Assembly (NCBI RefSeq): GCF_022201045.2
Contig: NC_068558.1
Span: 37,095,501 to 37,159,500, forward strand
DNA: 64,000 nt
Direction of reading: 5' to 3'
DNA from: Citrus sinensis
Lineage: Eukaryota; Streptophyta; Magnoliopsida; Sapindales; Rutaceae
Part shown: one piece after another, positions 25,301 through 39,776 of the stretch
Numbering within the stretch: the first letter of the stretch is position 1
Layout: every line of letters starts with the position of its first letter
Notes under the pieces: generated by a model
What the model saw: only the letters and a program-made list of their open reading frames with translations
Database searches by the model: none
What the model was told of the DNA's origin: nothing
Program-made: the position numbers and the translations under genes

Positions 25301-26460
25301 TTAAAATTTATCCTCTTTTCTTTGAATTCTTTAATTTAGATAAAAAGATGCCCATCACTCAATCAAATTTACCTTCATGATACACACAAGAGGACTCAAA
25401 CAATAAATCTCAAAATTTAGGCAAGGACATGATCATCACTCAATTAATGAGTGGCTTGCAACCAGGTGTAGGTAGGGGACCTCGGCCATCCTAAGTTTAA
25501 AAAAAAAAATAAGGGATGAAGTTGAAACTATACTAAATTTTTGGCTTATTTTTATGCTTGCTCTTTTAAAAATTTTTGTTACAACTTATTAATTTTTATA
25601 TGTTATAACCAATTTAAGTTTATGGATTCATCATTTTGGAACCCTCGAACCAAAATCTTGTTTTTGCCCTTAACTTGCAAATACATATAGGGTTATGATC
25701 TCTTGGATGGAGGCGCATCATCTTTAGCATGCTTAACTACGGAGTTCTGAAGTAAATATGGACATATTATTCTGAAAATCAATTAGTGATCAAAGAATGG
25801 ACATCAAACTATTTAACTCCATCCCTCTATAGTCTTAAGGGTGATTACTGACCCCCCATTAGGCCAACACAATAGAATGACTTGCATATTTTGAGTTAAA
25901 TTTATGAAAGTTAATTCATCTTAATCTAAATTTTACCTTTTTAACTTTAAATATCTAACGATTGATAAACACAACTGTTGATTGTATTGAATGAGATAGA
26001 CAAGCATTTAGGCAATAGTTAAGCTTATCATACCCCTTTAAAATCCTTATAAAATCCCATTTTTGTAAACGTAGTTCTATTACTAGTTGAAATTATATAA
26101 AAGGAAAAATTGAATTAAATCAAATTAAATTAAAATGTCTTTAAACCCAAATATGAAGCCTATCTTTATATTTTAATACTTGATATAATTAATTTTTATA
26201 AACTCGAAATTATTTTGAACTGATGAGGAAATAAATTATCTAATGATCGATTCTTATTATGAAAAAATATAGTGTAAAATTTAATTAATTTATTCTAGAC
26301 GATATTTGAATATAATGAAATTGAAAACTCTATTGGATCTTTTGCCCTTTTCTATTATTGTGATTACGAAGAGCAATAAACGTAACAGCTTGGTTTTCAC
26401 AAGAGTTTTAATGGGGTGTTAAAAGTCTACTGTTTAGGCAAAGATAAAGGGCTAGCCCGG
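22400..26460. other. AT-rich intergenic spacer
   Basis: No gene seen. It contains the MITE-like block listed separately, a 25-bp tandem duplication based on AAGAAGAAGAAGAAGGGATA (24805-24829 and 24830-24854), and long A/T runs. Confidence 0.6.
23775..24395. mobile_element. probable MITE with TTA target-site duplication
   Basis: The left end GAGCTAGTTTGCTAATGCT and the reverse complement of the right end, GAACCTGTTTGAAAGTGCT, agree at 13 of 19 positions. TTA is at both flanks (23772-23774 and 24396-24398). About 50 bp of left flank (23722-23772) is echoed to the right of the element (24420-24468), so the insertion sits inside a diverged direct duplication. No coding capacity. Confidence 0.45.
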
Positions 26461-26470
26461 CATAAAAATA

Positions 26471-26476
26471 AGCCCA
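26471..26476 (+). promoter_or_regulatory. site II element (TGGGCY core) of the eL38 promoter
   Basis: AGCCCA, the reverse complement of TGGGCT, lies about 200 bp upstream of the eL38 ATG. A further GGGCTAGCCC is just upstream (about 26449). Site II boxes paired with telo-boxes are characteristic of plant ribosomal-protein promoters. Confidence 0.55.
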
Positions 26477-26617
26477 GCTCATTTTAAGAGAGAAGTGCTA
26501 AAAGGTAAATATAAAAACTAAATGGGGACAAAACTGGAAAGTGACGCATAGAAATTCTAGGTTTTATTCATAATCAGCACTTCAGCAGCTATAAAAACAT
26601 AAAGCTTCACTTAGCTC

Positions 26618-26625
26618 TAGGGTTT
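26618..26625 (-). promoter_or_regulatory. telo-box (AAACCCTA) in the eL38 5' leader
   Basis: TAGGGTTT on the plus strand, i.e. AAACCCTA on the minus strand, lies about 55 bp before the start codon. A TATAAAAA stretch lies just upstream (about 26590). Telo-boxes near transcription starts mark plant translation-machinery genes. Confidence 0.6.
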
Positions 26626-26677
26626 GGGGGCGCGCTTAAATTCGAAAACTCGAGTGGAACAAAAACCTCGACCGAGA

Positions 26678-28089
<1,412 letters not shown>

Positions 28090-29669
28090 GTGTATGCGAG
28101 CTTGTCTTAATTTACTAGGCGATGAGAGCTGCTTTTTTACATTTCATGCTGTTTTCGCATAGTAGAAATATTGTGTGGATTTGAGCGTATTGGATAATTG
28201 TTATTTTTAGAGGATGCGGATCTTTTTGCCAGTTGATTTATGGACGTTGAAACTTGGTTTGCACAATTGCAACTTTTTGCCTACTACATTATCTTCAGTT
28301 TAATTTCTGGATGAAATCTTGACAAATCATTCCTCCACAGATTGTTGTTAGGTATTTGAGATATGTATTTGAGTTAGAAGTATTAATCAACTATTAAGCT
28401 CAAAATCTGGGTGAATTCGGTTAGGGAATATGAAGTTGTGTTAGTCCTAAATTTCATTAACTGGAAAGTTGGGAACCCGTTAAAAATTCATCAATTTTTG
28501 GTTTGGTAATAGGTATATGTGGAGGTTTTGATGCTTTTAGTGTTTAGTGTATGGAGTGTGATATGGGCTAGCCGGCCGGTAGCAAGTCCTACTAGTTGCC
28601 ATACTTATTGCCATCGGAGGCAAAGGTCTAAGGTCTTCGGCCTCGGAGTTTAATGGAATTCAAATTTCATTTTGAGTTGTTTTTGGTATTGAATTAATAA
28701 TTGTTAGGTGAAATAAATAAAACAAATGAAAATTTAAAATAATTGTAACTATTGATTCAGCAACACTGAATTTTTATCCTAGCCATAAATAAAAGGTAGT
28801 ACTTTAAACACTTAAGAAAATCTCTTGATAAAATAATTCTCCCTGTATTGTCTTTTCTTCTTTATTTGAATCCTAAGTGAGAAGAATTTGAATGTCAATA
28901 ATTAGTAAAGGGGCCTTATCAGAACACTGAAGGGATGTTAAAAACACAATTCCAAATGAAAGCTCCAATAAATTTGGTTTTGTCCAATTCTATAACGGAT
29001 TGGGATCCGGTGTTGTGCTGGCTTCTTATTCAACTTCTACAAATCATATTTCTCTCGTCTACTTCGGCTGTTAATGGGTGGGATTGGTTCCCTTTTCAAT
29101 TTTTTCTACTTTTTAAAAAATGCATCGTATTGAAATAAAATCTTAATTATAAAACATCGCGCTTTTTTCTTCCAGCTTGTTTGCTTTCAGCCTCATCATG
29201 CATTCTTGAAACAGACTTCACTTCCATCGTCATCATCGTGATATCAATTGAAGAAAGTTTGAAAAGAAAAAAATTCAATATGGTTTTTTCTTTTTTGCAT
29301 ATTTTTTTCGTTAATTAAAGTGGCTGCAACAAAGATTAGTTTAGAAAATTCAATCGATTTATGCTGCAAACCGAGACTAGGCATGGGGTTTGATCTAGAA
29401 GAAGCAAACACTTCTTGAAAGTCACACGCTGGCTGTTAATCAAAACCTCCAAAAATATATGTCCATGGTTGATTCTCGATTTGAGGAGCTGCGGTCAACT
29501 GATGCTTTGACGTATTAATTCTGCTGCTAAGTTAAATAAAATAAGGTATTTTCAAAAGCAAAATGGAATACATAGATAAAACATCATCTTAAACAAATCA
29601 CAATCTAGAATTAGAGCATTTTCGACATGCCTAAGGAAAAAGATTACGTGAAAATGGGTGACTCATTTG
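28090..29669. other. intergenic spacer between eL38 and the TNL gene
   Basis: This holds the 3' UTRs of two convergent genes (eL38 plus, TNL minus) and unremarkable AT-rich DNA. No further gene is seen. Confidence 0.6.
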
Positions 29670-32600
29670 CTAAGGAGTGTTGATTTGATTGGCTCTGCAA
29701 ATTCTCTTGGGGCTCGGTTCCAATTCCTCTACATCCGAAGTTCCACTCGCGCTTGACAAATCATCCAATTTCCAAACTTCGGTAGCGAAATTGATAGTAA
29801 AAGTGTTGTCTTTGGTCTCGCTGGGATTTGCATATACTGGACATACTCCGCAACGTTTTATACCCTTTAGGTTACGCTCAGCGAAGAACTTAAATGTGGC
29901 AGTTGTATGATGGTAACCATCAGGAAACCCAACATTCAAGCAAGGTTTAAAACCAAGTATGACATGATCTGAATCAATGTGGTCTTCAATAAAGCGCGAA
30001 TTGTAACCCAGATCAACATGTTTGGTTTCAGAGAGAGTCTTTATTTCTAAGTCCAATTGACACTTGACGTAAAAATAACGAAAACAATCAGAACAAACTT
30101 GCTTTAAATCAGGAACAGCACAAAAAGCAAACCCGATTAAGTTTCTGCAAAAAGAGTGCGGTGGCAGTTGAATACATATCGAAGATCCTGAACTTTGATT
30201 GCTGAACCAGTCAGGAATTTCGCTCCCAGGTAAAACAATTAGGGATCCTCTGAGTTCAGAAATTTTCTGCGAAATGACATTTAAAAAAAGAAAATTGTAA
30301 AATGAAAACCATGATTTCAGATATAACAAAGAGGGACAGAGTAAACAAGAGAGGGAATTTGATACCTGGTTGATTGCCTTTTCATAGCCCAATCTCAGTG
30401 ATGCAATTGCCATATGCCGAATTCTTAGTAGTGAATCTGCCAAAATCTTGTTGTTTGCTTTTCCATTCAGTTTCAAGCAGTTAGTGAACCCAAAATAAAT
30501 TGGTTGTGACTCCAGACTTCCGGGTGCCCATTGAAGAAGGTCCGGAGAGGGTTTGGATAGCGTTTCGAGTACGGATGCATCTAGTTCTTGCAGACATGAC
30601 GGAATCTCTGGCAAAGATTGAAGCCGGTTGCAGTTCCATGCGTTTAGTGATTGTAGACACAATGAAAGTTCTGGTAATGACCGAAGCATGTTACAATCCC
30701 CCAAGTAAAGATATTTTAGGCACAATGGAAGTTCTGGTAATGACCGAAGCATGTTACAACCCGTCAAGTTAAGAGATTCTAGACACAATGGAAGTGCTGG
30801 TAATGACCGAAGCATGTTACAACCCGTCAAGTTAAGAGATTCTAGACACAATGGAAGTGCTGGTAATGACTGAAGCATCTTACAATCCCTCAATTCAAGA
30901 GATTTTAGGCACAATGGAAGTTCTGGTAATGACTGAAGCATCTTACAATCCTCCAAGTGAAGAGACCTCAGCCGCGACAGTTGCTTGATACTTGCAGGTA
31001 AACTCTCAAAGTTATTTCCACTTAGATGCAAGCCTGTCAGTGAGGATAGACAGGCAATCTCTTGTGGAATTTCCATTACAGCAGAGTAACTTATACGTAG
31101 AAGTCCCAAAGAAGATAAACCTAATAATAATGATCGAGGCAATGATACCAAACCTTTGCAGCTAGAGAAATCAAGAATTCCAAGTACGTTTGAATCTGCA
31201 ACAGAGGATGGTAGTTGACTAATAGCTGATCCAGCTGCTGAGATGTGACCCAAAGATTTTAAATTGCCAATGTTATCCGGCAACTTATCAAGTTTAGAGC
31301 AATCTTCTACGAACAATACTTCAAGCCCCGGTAGATTTTCAAATGACGATGGCAGCTCTGTAATTGCCGTCCGGCCTAAATAGATGCGTTTTAAATGTTC
31401 CATTTTCTCCAAGATTTCTGGGAAACACTCCAGGTTCAAGCAGCCATTAAGGAAAAGATCAACCAAAGATCTCAATTTACAAAACCTAGTTGAAATCCTC
31501 TTCAGCCGTTTGCAATTCCTCAAATACAACACTTCAAGATCAGTTAGGCACTCTATTGATGATGGAACTTCTTCTATTGCAGACTGGTCTAAGTATAGCC
31601 GTGTAATTTTCCCAGAAATCTGTGGAAACTCTACGAGACTAACACAATAGGAGAAATTAATAGTTACTGGACAAACAAAATGAAGATTGCTTGGAAAAGA
31701 CCTAAGACTTTTGCAGCCCATAAAATCCAACCTACTGAGATACTTGAAATTCTGGATAGATGAGGGAACACAAGCCTTTTCTCCTTCCCAAAGTTGCTCA
31801 ACTTTACTGAAACGCAAATTCAGTTCAACAAGGTTCTTTGGCTTGAAATTTGATGGCAGTGTCCTTAATGGATATGTGTCCCAATGAAGATATCTCAATT
31901 TTTTAGGAAGACAATCTAGGCCTTTTGGAAGCTGCACTTTAGAGTATGAAAGTTGCTCTTCAATGCTCATACTTAGAAGCTCTTCAATCTCATAAAACTT
32001 AGGTACATAAAATTTGAGCAATCTCATACTAGACATATTTGTGAAGGCTCCGGGGTCTAAATTGATGCCTTTTATTTTGGACAAATTCAGAAATATGCCT
32101 TCAATTGCATTGGTCCCCTTATAAAAAAAAAAAAAAAACAAACAAAGAATGGGTAAGCCTAAAACAGAAAAGAAACATTCGTAAACTTTATTAACTAAGA
32201 GGTTTTTAAACAAAAACAAATTATGCAATCTTTGATTTTATTTTTTTAATATATTAAATATCTATATGCGAGAAAAGAAAATTTTGGGGACCATTGCAAA
32301 ATTAAACTAACCAAAAAAAAAATTCAAAATTTCTCTAATTTACAAACTTGTTATCTTAATATTTAGAAGTTGAAAAGACAAGGCCTATTTGATTGGTATA
32401 AGATTTCGATTTTTTTTTTTTAGTCCATAGAATCCAAAATGTTAATTCAAAATTAGGGAAAAAAATGAAAGTCATTTTTTTTTCTACTAACTGTAATTGT
32501 ATCCAAATCAAATTGAGATACGACCCTTTTTGAAAGGATTTAACCATCTTACAGTCTCCTTAAGGTACATTTTTAAGCTAAAAGGAGTGATTGGAGGTAG

Positions 32601-33039
32601 AACTAGGTGGGCCAATCAGTCCATTTTATTAATGACTGTTGCTTACAAAAATTATACTCTAAAACACACTTACTTTTTTGAAAAAAAATATAATTATATT
32701 GAAGTAGAACCAGGTGGGCCAATCCTCATGGCACTCACTTTGTTCTGACACTCTTCATTAAATTTAAAGAAAAATAAAATTATACTCTTCACACTCTTAT
32801 TCAACATTCCAAAATTGAAAAAATCTGGAGTTTTCTTTAAAAATTTAAAATTTGAAGACTTGTTCTCTTGACACCCTTAGTCATTAATTTTACCTAATTA
32901 TGATTTTTATGATTTTGGCTGTTTTGTTCATAAAAATGCTTTTACTAAAGGATGTTCTAGTAATAATAAAATTTATAAAAAAACACATGGGTGTGCTGGT
33001 ATGGTTGGAAAAATATGAGTGCATAACTCCAAACAAATA

Positions 33040-33095
<56 letters not shown>

Positions 33096-34916
33096 GACAG
33101 TGATCCAATCTAGGAGTCCCGGATTGAATCATTGTGGGAGTCCCGGATTGAATGATTGTCCACCATGTGCAGCCACTAGTGGCTTTTGGATTGAAATCCA
33201 AAGGCCACTAGTTTTTGACCCTATATATATATATAAAATGGAGGATTCTTACCTTATTATGCTTTAGTACGCGGCGGATTTCCTTAGGATCCCACAACCT
33301 GCTGCGTTTGCCTGGCTCTTTCTCAGATTCTTGGCGAACAATCTGTCGCCCCATTTCTTGCAATAAATCATGCATTTGCAAGCCATTATATGACACTGTT
33401 ATGAGTGACTTGTCCACGAGGACATCCAGTCTGTGAGACCCAGAATCATCAAGTATCCTTGTCACAAAATCTTTATCCTCTCCCTCAAAGAAACAAGCAA
33501 TATCTAGAAATACACTCTTGACATTGGGCGTTAATTCATTAAAACTAATCTTTAATATATCATAAATATTATGAATATCAGATTCACAAATCCGATTTAA
33601 GTCGTCCAATACGTTTCCCCAATGGCTTTTCCTCTTGAGGGAGGAACCCAACACTTTAAGAACTAATGGATTGCCATCAGCATACTTTACAACTCTCCGT
33701 GAGTCACGTTTGAAATCTTCAGGACAATGCTTTTCTTTAAAAGCGAAGTTACAGAAATGCTCGAAAGCCTCATCAAATTTCAATCCATGAACCCTATATA
33801 TTTTCTCCACTGGAAACGTCTCGAGGACATGTTTATTCCTAGTGGTGATGACAATTCTACTTCCTGGACCATACTGATCAAGCCCTCCAATCAAACCCTC
33901 TAATTGTCCATCTTTACTCACATCATCAAGCACAATCAACACCTTCATGCGTCGGACCCTCTCTTTAGTAAATTGTGGAATATTGGGACCATCTACTTTA
34001 AGTTTTTCTCTTAATATCCTTGAAAGAATTTGCTTTTGTAGATCTTCTAATCCATCCCCTCGTTCTATATTTCTCCTAACATCTGACATAAAGCAGCTAC
34101 CTTCAAACTCTCTGGAGAATTGATTGAAAATAGCTGTGGCAAGGGTGGTTTTGCCTATACCACCCATGCCCCAAATTCCAACAATTTGGACAGTATCCGA
34201 CAAATCCATGCACAGAAATGGTTTAATCTGCTCAATTCGTGAATTTAATCCAACTAGGCCATTGGATGAGTCCGTTGACACTGTTATTTTTTCCATCTTC
34301 TTCAAAACATCTTCGACAATTTTGCTTACAAGTTGGGCATCATGCCTAATATGAAGGTGCAAAGATGCAAAAACATTGAGTCAAATCGGGCCAACACAGA
34401 AACAGAGATAAGATAAATTAGGAAAGAGAGTTACCTGAATTTCGTGGATTCGTGGCCAGCTAGATGGGATGTTTCTATCAGTGCACCCCTCCACTTCTGA
34501 ACCATTTCTGGCTTCTCTTTGAACTGTTGTTTCAGCTGATCAAAACCGTGCCCAAAACTTCCAGTTTGATGCCGCACATCGGACGGACTTACGCTATAGA
34601 AAACTGGAATAACGATTTGGCCGTTTGTGTGCTTGCATTCAAGAATCTTGACAAGTTCATTCAGGCACCATTTTGAAGAAGCGTAGTCCTTTGAGAAAAT
34701 GACCACCGAAATTTTTGAACCTTCGATTGCGTTCAAAAGAGCAGGTGAAATCTCATCGCCTCGCCTAACCTCCTCATCATCAATAAACGTTTTGATTTTC
34801 GTTCTTTCATTCAAATTATAATAGAGATGGCATGTAAAGCTCACGCGAGTGTCCTCTCCTCTGAAACTGAGGAATACATCATAATTGCAAGAAGAAGAAG
34901 AAGAAGAAGCAGCCAT
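29670..34916 (-). CDS. TIR-NBS-LRR disease-resistance protein with C-JID-type post-LRR domain
   Basis: Four exons on the minus strand: 34916-34435 (TIR), 34345-33253 (NB-ARC), 32117-30366 (LRR) and 30266-29670 (post-LRR). They total 1307 aa with compatible phases. After MAA plus six Ser, the TIR domain starts at YDVFLSFRGEDTR. The NADase-type glutamate is in SKWCLNEL (about E87). NB-ARC motifs: P-loop GMGGIGKTTLA (about 220-228 for GKTT), kinase-2 VLIVLDDVS, RNBS-B GSRIVITTRNK, GLPL-like GNPLVLKVLGS and QMHDLLQEMGRQ (MHD). LRRs cover about 540-1000, including a short-period array (separate entry). The C-terminus LIVLPGSEIPDWF is the post-LRR jelly-roll/Ig-like domain implicated in effector recognition. 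It acts as an intracellular immune receptor whose TIR makes NAD-derived signals through EDS1. All key motifs are intact. Intron 3 (30267-30365) is 99 nt and stop-free, so an alternative 1340-aa form is possible. Confidence 0.93.
30658..30972 (-). repeat. 63-bp (21-aa) tandem LRR repeat array inside the TNL gene
   Basis: Five head-to-tail units with a 63-bp period start at about 30658, 30721, 30784, 30847 and 30910. Each encodes a 21-residue LRR of the form CLxSLxLxxCxMLxSLPxLPL. The units at 30721 and 30784 differ at a single visible base over most of their length. This is recent in-frame LRR expansion. Confidence 0.9.
33049..33092. repeat. (TA)22 microsatellite in TNL intron 2
   Basis: Uninterrupted TA repeat. 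It is followed by two copies of GGAGTCCCGGATTGAAT about 26 bp apart (33111-33153) and a hairpin at 33172-33211 (ACTAGTGGC...TTGGATT / AATCCAAAGGCCACTAGT). Together these look like a small palindromic element inserted in a TA-rich site. Confidence 0.85.
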
Positions 34917-36320
34917 GAAGGAAATTTTAGAAATTTGGTGACAGAAACAGAGAATTAATCTTGAGAGTTGAGAGGGGATATGTAAGAATGAAAATGCGTA
35001 AATAGTAAATAATTGAATTAATCTGGCCAGTAAATAGTAAATAATTGAATGGCCGGAGCTTTCTTAGTTTCCTGGAAATTTCCTGGAGCTTTCGTATACA
35101 TGATTTGTCAAGTCAAGAAACATAATCATGATAATGGGGCAGACCAGGAAGGAAAGAAAATTTGATCCAACCAATAAAGGAAGGAAAAGTAAAGAAAGAA
35201 AATTTGAAAGTAGATTCAGAGAATTATAAAAAGCTAAAGGATATTGGAATTTGGTACAATTTCTCTATCACGGTTTGGATTAAGATTTGAGCAAGCATTC
35301 ACCTAAATTTTACCTCTGCTGTAAATTCTTAAGTTTTGAAAATTATGAGACCTTTATATTGGGAGATATTATAATCGAATCAAAAATTAAAATTTTAATA
35401 TTATTAATCTTTAATCTTTTAAAGAAAAATTGAACAACTGAGTAATTTCTAACATAGAAAAAGTTGTCCACGGTAAGTTATAAGTCTAGTCAAGCACATG
35501 CATAGAGCTAGCTAGAACAAGAGAACCAAAAAAAAAAAAGTGATAATGTGTATGGGTCCTTGAAAGGAAAAGCAAAATCGCTTGGTGGCCCAGCAAACTT
35601 AAGACCGAATACGTTTTTACATAATATGTCAAGCACATAAATGACAAAAGTCATTTAATTTCTCTTTTACATGTTATTAATTTTTGTAACACGGGGAGGC
35701 AACATATGCATAATCAAGTGAGGCAAAAGGGTTTCAAATTATGGTGGCAAAACGTGAAGAAGGATGCCAACTGAATTTTTTTTTTACAAAATTCAAGCTC
35801 ATAAATGACAAAAGCCATTTCATTTCCCTTTCACACGTCATTAACTTTTGTAACACGGTGTGTGCATCGTCAAGTGAGGCAAAAGGGTTTCGATTACAAT
35901 GGGAAAAGATGAACAAGAATGCATAATGAATAATTCCTTCGTTAAAGCGAAAATTAAGCACAGAATAATCCTAAACTTTAAACTCTAATATCTTATAATG
36001 TATTGATTAAAAATAATCCTAAGAGTTCCCAATTGAAACTTCCATAAGTATTTTTATTGTTTTGGATAAACAAATTGCACTAGGATAAAAATTTGGCAAA
36101 TTCAGAGGATAATGGAAAATAGTTATGCTTCAATAGGCCAAAGATTAGAGAACAAAGAAGAATTAGTTTTTGATATACAAAAGAGAAACACTCCAAAATT
36201 TCAAGCAAAAATAGTTTCATATACCATTTCGATTTTGGAAGGGGTGAGGTTTTGAACTTCAATAGTTTCCTCTAAAATCAAAAGGAAACTATTTGGAGAT
36301 GGAATGTCTAGTATTTGTAA

Positions 36321-36323
<3 letters not shown>
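34917..36323. other. TNL upstream region with imperfect tandem duplication
   Basis: This is presumed promoter and spacer. A segment starting CAAGCACATAAATGACAAAAG (35630) and ending CAAGTGAGGCAAAAGGGTTTC (about 35735) recurs at 35794-35891 with about 85-90 percent visible similarity and an 8-bp length difference. No gene seen. Confidence 0.65.

Positions 36324-36359
<36 letters not shown>
36324..36359. repeat. (TA)18 microsatellite
   Basis: Uninterrupted TA run in AT-rich spacer. Confidence 0.9.
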
Positions 36360-36360
<1 letters not shown>

Positions 36361-39096
36361 CCATTAAAACTAAAAAAGAATGTGAATTTAAAATTAATAT
36401 GAAAAAGCCAAAAGTAATTTCATAATTTGGTATAATTTTTAAACAAAATATGTCTTCTTTAGATATACAATCCTTCACAACAAATATAAAGAACAAAACC
36501 AAAATCAAACCCATTGGCTACTACTGCTGGAAATAAAGCCTCTTCAAAACATCACCCCCATCATCTTTGAGAGCAATCCCACAAGCTCCACAATAGTGGT
36601 CTCTAATAAATTGATTGATAAAAGATCTGTATTTGAAGATAATCAAGAGTTAACAAATAAAATTAATAAATTCTAGAGCTAGAAAAGTGGATCAAAAGTT
36701 ATCTACTATGAGTACCAAAACCAAAGTATTTTTTCCAATAACTATTCAGCAAACCTGATAAATTATGCAGTAATAAACTAATTCAAGAAAATTGAAAGCT
36801 CAAAAAAAAAAAAAAAAAACCGAAGCTAGCTAAAATTTTGAAATTTCAAAGATCGAAGTCTTGTAGCTATAAAAACTATTATCATTCGTTGAAAAATGAA
36901 TAAATAAAAGATGATCAAGAATTATAATCAAATAAAAACCCCCCAGGTTATGGACATAAGTAATCAACTTAGATTTGTTTTAGAATATTGACATGACTTA
37001 AAAATGATTTCTAACTCCCAAGTATAAGAGTGTCTTATTATATTATAACTCGGTGAGTCTGAGATCGATCCACAGAGAAATGATTAATTTGTTTATTTAA
37101 GTTTATCAAAAACAAATAAAAATAAAATTTAAAAGTATGCAATTTAATTTAAGAAAAACTATAAAATTTAATTAGTTAGGGTTATGGATCCACTCCTAGT
37201 AATAAATACAATTTAACAATTTCTCTTTATTTTATTTCTCAAAAGATTAATTCTATAAATTAAAATAATTTTCCCTTTAATTTTATTATGGATTAAGAAC
37301 TTAATGTGCCAAAACTTAACTTGTCTACACTAAGTCAAAATACCATTTTGCCATACTTTATACTAGGATATTAAGAATTCATTGTGCCAAACTCCTATGT
37401 TTGTCTACACTAAATCAAAATTTCAAACTATAAAATATGGATAAAATTAAATAGAAAATGATTCAATTTATAAAATTAAAAATGGAATTTGATTAAATCA
37501 TATTTCTAACTATGAATATTTAGTTAAACATTTTTGAAATAACGAAAATTATTAAAATTGAAAAACACATAATAAAAAAAATAGAATTTTAAAATTGAAA
37601 TAAAACTAATTTTATTGATTGATAATATATTACAAAGAGAGATGAGAAGAAGAAATTGAGGGGAAAGAAGAGAAGAGAAGGTGTGTAGAGGTGTGTTCCA
37701 CCCTCCTCTATTTATACTAATACATGGTTAATCCACACCACACAAATAAATAAAACTAATTGCATCTTAGCCTTACATTTGTCCCACTAATAAAACACAA
37801 ACCTAACTTAATCCACTAATGCATATCCAACACATTCCACTAACAATTACCATAAAGTAGTGTACTAGGGTATATACATAATCATTTTACATAACTCTGC
37901 ACTGAATGTAATACATCAGCAAACTTGGAAATCATACATTCACTACAAAACTGCACCAAATAATACCTAGAGGAAATAACTCTCAATACTTACCGGGATC
38001 ATCATCGCATGAGTAGAGGGTGGAAAACCTCTCAATACCTAACAAAATTTAACTACATCATACAGGTAAAGTAATTTAACTCTCAATACACAATGCACAT
38101 AGCTTATGGGGAAGACTACATATATGGTGATTGGCAATCACATATCATGACTCAATTAAATATATAATATGTGTATATAAAATCATATTATCAATCATAA
38201 ATGCTTCACAAAATACATAATGGTAATAATAGTATCTACTCACAGATTTTGTTTCACTCGGGATCCGTTGGGGCTCTTGTGGGTTCCCAAATTCTTGAAT
38301 TTCTCCTAAAATGCAGAATTCAAAAATTAAATGTTAGAACTGATATAGAAACTAATGCGTACGATGTAAATTAAATCACAGCTTCTTATATTTCACAAAT
38401 CTATTACCCACTGACTCACTTAATATAGATTTAACTGTCCAATTCTATTTCCTATAATATTTCCCTCAATTCCACTTTTCAAATTCTTTTCCACTCACAA
38501 CTTCTTAATTTTCTTTTTTCTCTTTTTTCAATCTTTTCCTCTTTTCCCATTCTCGGCTTCTTTCTTTTCTTTACTCTTTTCTTTTTCTTCTCTTTTATCT
38601 TCTCTACTTTCTTATTTCTCTCCTGTTTCCTTTATTCATTCTCAGTGCTCAAATTTGCTAAAATGAAGCAGCTGTCAAAAATTTGCATTTATATAGCCAC
38701 CAAACAGCCACCGAATGCAAGCAAGTAGCTCTCACTTTTTAAATATATGCAGGCACCGCTTAAAGCAAGAGAACATGTAGCTAGCTGCTTCCAATTACCT
38801 GCACTTGTGCTGTATAATTGTAAAATTGGACTTGGGTTTGAGAGGCCTCTTCAATGCTTTCTATTCTCTCATAATTATTGTTATTAGAATATTCCAACCT
38901 AGTCTACGTACAACTGTATTCTTCACTCGTCCTCATCATAGGCCTCTCTACTTCTCTATGCCTCGGTCACATTGCCTCGAGCACATGGTGCTTAATACTC
39001 CAAGAAGAGCCTTCACCTTAATACTCCAATTGTCTTTGTTGCTTCCCTTTGATAATGGAACTTCCAATAACGCAATGCAATTATTTGCCACAACTC
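36360..39096. other. decayed transposon-like spacer
   Basis: No coding exon seen. Around 37050 the phrase GAGATCGATCCACAGAGAAA is typical of dispersed retroelement-derived repeats in plants. On the minus strand near 37713 a TATAAATAGAGGAGG sequence with a purine-rich downstream stretch resembles an LTR promoter/leader. The class cannot be settled from sequence alone. Confidence 0.35.
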
Positions 39097-39099
39097 TTA

Positions 39100-39369
39100 G
39101 GCTCTGTTTGGTATTGAGGTGGTGTAGCATAAAAGGTACAAATGCTATAGAAAAAAGATATAATTATGAAATAAAAGTTAATAATATATAGTAAAAATAA
39201 TTTCAGATAAGAATTTTAATAGAATTAATAAAGATATAATAGATTTTTTATTATACAAGTGTAAATCAAATCAATTTAGTTTTCAAACTACAACATTTAT
39301 TATTTACAAAATAATTTAGTATTGTATCTTTTAAGCTATAATTGTTCAACCTCAATTTTAAACAGAACC
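39100..39369. mobile_element. 270-bp Tourist-like MITE with TTA target-site duplication
   Basis: The left terminus GGCTCTGTTTGGTATTGAGG and the reverse complement of the right terminus, GGTTCTGTTTAAAATTGAGG, match at 16 of 20 bases. TTA flanks both sides (39097-39099 and 39370-39372). It is non-coding and AT-rich, with a PIF/Harbinger-type signature. Confidence 0.75.
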
Positions 39370-39776
39370 TTAATAAAATGAGAACTTAATTGGACATTCT
39401 GATCACCTAAATGGATCTAGAACATGAAAAACCCTAAAAAGGGACTCTAACCATGATTTAGTCAACAGCTTTACCTTTTTTGTCATTTCAGTTTTTTTTG
39501 GTTGAAACTTTTGGTGATATCGATCCTTGGACACTTGGAGATTTCATGGTAGCATGCTTGTAACCTTAAGCCGCTTAGCACCAATACACCATTTTGGAAA
39601 TGAAGTCCTTGAATAAATATTTTACTTCATTCAAACATTAAAAGCTCACTAGCACTCAAAATAAATGCCACTCCTCATAACTTCTTAATTTCTTTTTTTT
39701 CCTCACACTTCAATTTATTTATTTATCTTTTTTTGTGCTTCTTTATTTTTTTCTGTGCTTGGACAATCTTAGAGAA

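Noticed and set aside
29689..31887. Plus-strand ORFs across the TNL region
   Set aside because: They are antisense shadows of the LRR and post-LRR exons.
33168..33215. Helitron 3' end (hairpin followed by CTAGT)
   Set aside because: The CTAG motif is inside the hairpin arm rather than about 10 bp after it, and no 5' TC end was found.
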